This document shows positions 14,442-15,395 of a stretch of DNA of 15,395 nt, one piece after another. This DNA comes from UBA5272 sp964577625 (lineage in GTDB: Bacteria; Patescibacteriota; Minisyncoccia; Phycocordibacterales; UBA5272), in assembly GCA_964577625.1 (NCBI GenBank), contig CAZNZP010000014.1, forward strand, positions 1 through 15,395, in the 5' to 3' direction. The notes under the pieces are model-generated. The model worked only from the letters and a program-made list of their open reading frames with translations. It ran no database searches and was not told where the DNA came from. The translations under genes and the position numbers were made by a program. The stretch's first letter is position 1. Each line of letters starts with the position of its first letter.

Positions 14442-14468
14442 AAAAAATAATAAAACTCTAAAAGAGTT
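14442..14468 (-). terminator. Possible terminator for uppP, antisense to the structured RNA
   Basis: On the minus strand, AACTCT-TTT-AGAGTT is followed by a T-rich tract ending in six T. It could end uppP transcription about 150 bases past its stop codon. The stem is short, and the same bases form a hairpin in the plus-strand RNA, so this may be only its mirror image. Confidence 0.3.
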
Positions 14469-14586
14469 CACATGTCAGAGTCAGAGGACGCTCTACACTA
14501 CATGTTCACACCTAAAACCCTGGTCGGCCGTAAACAAAAGTCTAGAACATTAATCTTTTGATTATTGTTGTAGTACTGAATACTTT

Positions 14587-14607
14587 GCCGCCGCAGGGTT
14601 TTTTATT
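14587..14607 (+). terminator. Terminator of the structured RNA (3' arm and T-run)
   Basis: GCCG and CAGGGTTTT (14587-14602) pair with CGGC and AAAACCCTG 60-80 bases upstream, followed by a T-rich tract through 14609. The stem is strong, but the loop it closes is large and contains two smaller hairpins, which is atypical for a simple terminator. Confidence 0.55.
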
Positions 14608-14615
14608 TTGTAAAA

Positions 14616-15395
14616 TTAAATCACAAAAAATACAATAAAGAAGACGAGAGCTAAAATTATTCTATACCAGCCAAAAGCGATGAAGTTGTGTTTTTGTACA
14701 TAAGAGAGAAGCCATTTAATAAAGATAAGCGCAAAAATAAATGAAACTACAAATCCGATTCCAATATTTAAAATGTCAGCCGAAGAAAAAAGGTGATAAC
14801 TCTTATAAAGATCCAAAACAGAAGCTGCGAGCATAGTAGGAATAGCTAAAAGGAAAGAAAATTTTACAATAGTCTCTCTTTTTAAATTCATAAGAAGTCC
14901 ACCAATGACTGTAGCTCCACTTCGTGAGACTCCAGGAATCATAGCTACACTTTGCCAAAGTCCAAGAAAAAATGCTTTTTTATAACTAATTTCTTTTATA
15001 TTTAAATCTTTCTCGTTTTTACCAGTTAATTTTTTATCAAACTCTGGATGCATGTGTCTATTTCTACGAATATAATTTCTCTCAATGAGAATCATGGCGA
15101 TACCTCCGAGTATGAGAGAAATAATTACTATTAAAATATTATCCATTAAATATCCTTTGACTATTTTATAAAGAGTAAGACCAATAATTCCAGTTGGAAG
15201 AAAAGCAATAATTAATTTTTTAATAGTTTCAATATTAAACAATTCTTTTATATATAAAACTAAAACAGCTAATATTGCTCCAAATTGAATCACTATCAAA
15301 AAACTTTTTAAAGCTTCAGTGCTAGGAAGATTTAAAAGGTGAGAAGTTAAAATCAGGTGGCCAGTTGAAGAAATAGGTAAAAACTCTGTAATACC
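14616..15395 (-). CDS. uppP: Undecaprenyl-diphosphatase, N-terminus cut by the window edge
   Basis: UppP (BacA) is an integral membrane enzyme that dephosphorylates undecaprenyl diphosphate and so recycles the lipid carrier for peptidoglycan and other wall polymers. The frame stays open to the right edge, giving 259 residues; only about 10-20 N-terminal residues should be missing, judging from the family. The first visible residues, GITEFLPISSTGHLIL, are the first catalytic signature, and PGVSRSGATVIGGLL is the second. Several hydrophobic membrane helices follow. A TTG at 15299 opens a shorter frame but would remove the first signature, so it is not the real start. The loop before the second motif is lysine-rich and likely cytoplasmic. 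The gene converges on the structured RNA and ends 9 bases beyond the predicted end of that RNA. Confidence 0.96.
   Translation of the reverse strand, partial: GITEFLPISSTGHLILTSHLLNLPSTEALKSFLIVIQFGAILAVLVLYIKELFNIETIKKLIIAFLPTGIIGLTLYKIVKGYLMDNILIVIISLILGGIAMILIERNYIRRNRHMHPEFDKKLTGKNEKDLNIKEISYKKAFFLGLWQSVAMIPGVSRSGATVIGGLLMNLKRETIVKFSFLLAIPTMLAASVLDLYKSYHLFSSADILNIGIGFVVSFIFALIFIKWLLSYVQKHNFIAFGWYRIILALVFFIVFFVI

Larger units (their letters stand above)
14438..14607 (+). ncRNA. Unrecognised structured small RNA, about 170 nt
   Basis: The gap between smc and uppP contains a block clearly richer in G and C than the flanks, with its own promoter and terminator and no convincing long frame. 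Helices seen by eye are: AACTCT/AGAGTT (14454-14468, loop AAA); ACATGT/ACATGT (14470-14475 with 14500-14505) enclosing AGAG-GACG-CTCT (14483-14494); AAAACCCTG/CAGGGTTTT (14514-14522 with 14594-14602) extended by CGGC/GCCG (14525-14528 with 14587-14590); and inside that, CAAAAG/CTTTTG (14535-14560) and AGTA/TACT (14572-14584). The T-run after the CAGGG arm completes a terminator. I could not match it to tmRNA (no tRNA-like end), SRP RNA (no GGAA/AGCAG core), RNase P RNA (too small) or a clear 6S architecture, although the length fits 6S. The next gene, uppP, is convergent, so it is not a riboswitch for it. Function is unknown. Confidence 0.6.

Noticed and set aside
14438..14607. tmRNA, SRP RNA or RNase P RNA as identity of the structured RNA
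   Set aside because: It has no tRNA-like ends or tag frame, no GGAA-loop/AGCAG core, and is too short with no GAGGAAAGUC block.
1..15395. Reassigned TGA codon (code 25 or 4)
   Set aside because: No gene contains an in-frame TGA, and glycine and tryptophan use normal codons. Stops are TAA, with TAG for smc and the SanA-like gene. The lack of TGA stops is compatible with AT-rich composition.
1..15395. Mobile elements, CRISPR arrays or phage defence genes
   Set aside because: No transposase, integrase, regularly spaced repeat or defence-type domain is visible on either strand.

Overview
The window is AT-rich chromosomal DNA read with the standard bacterial code. Eleven substantial genes end in TAA or TAG, and none contains an in-frame TGA. 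Several traits point to a Parcubacteria-type member of the Patescibacteria (candidate phyla radiation, CPR): a lysine-rich tail on the primary sigma factor, a compact SMC, a short Rel without its regulatory C-terminus, few operons, and starts without Shine-Dalgarno sequences. That placement is an inference from gene character; no rRNA is present to confirm it.

Layout from left to right. The primary sigma factor rpoD (+) meets a missed 59-residue membrane protein (-) at a bidirectional terminator. obg (+) follows and ends 2 bases from the end of gatB (-). gatB, miaA and a SanA/YdcF-type gene lie head to tail on the minus strand behind a tRNA-Leu(CAA), the window's only operon-like cluster. parB (+) diverges from that tRNA and overlaps the end of a rel-type (p)ppGpp synthetase/hydrolase (-). 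An unrecognised gene of 116 residues (+) diverges from rel and shares a strong terminator with topA (-). smc (-) lies upstream of topA. A structured, apparently non-coding RNA (+) of about 170 nt fills the space between smc and uppP (-); uppP runs off the right edge.

The content is mostly core housekeeping: transcription (RpoD), ribosome assembly (Obg), tRNA charging and modification (GatB, MiaA, tRNA-Leu), chromosome topology and segregation (TopA, SMC, ParB), stringent response (Rel) and envelope lipid recycling (UppP, SanA-like). There is no mobile element, CRISPR array or phage gene.

The items most worth a second look are: the unrecognised RNA, which has its own promoter and terminator; the half-length SMC whose middle does not look like a normal hinge; a consistent extended -10 promoter pattern (TGN before the hexamer) with very short or absent leaders; the very basic sigma-factor N-terminus; and the orphan 116-residue gene, whose promoter resembles that of the RNA.
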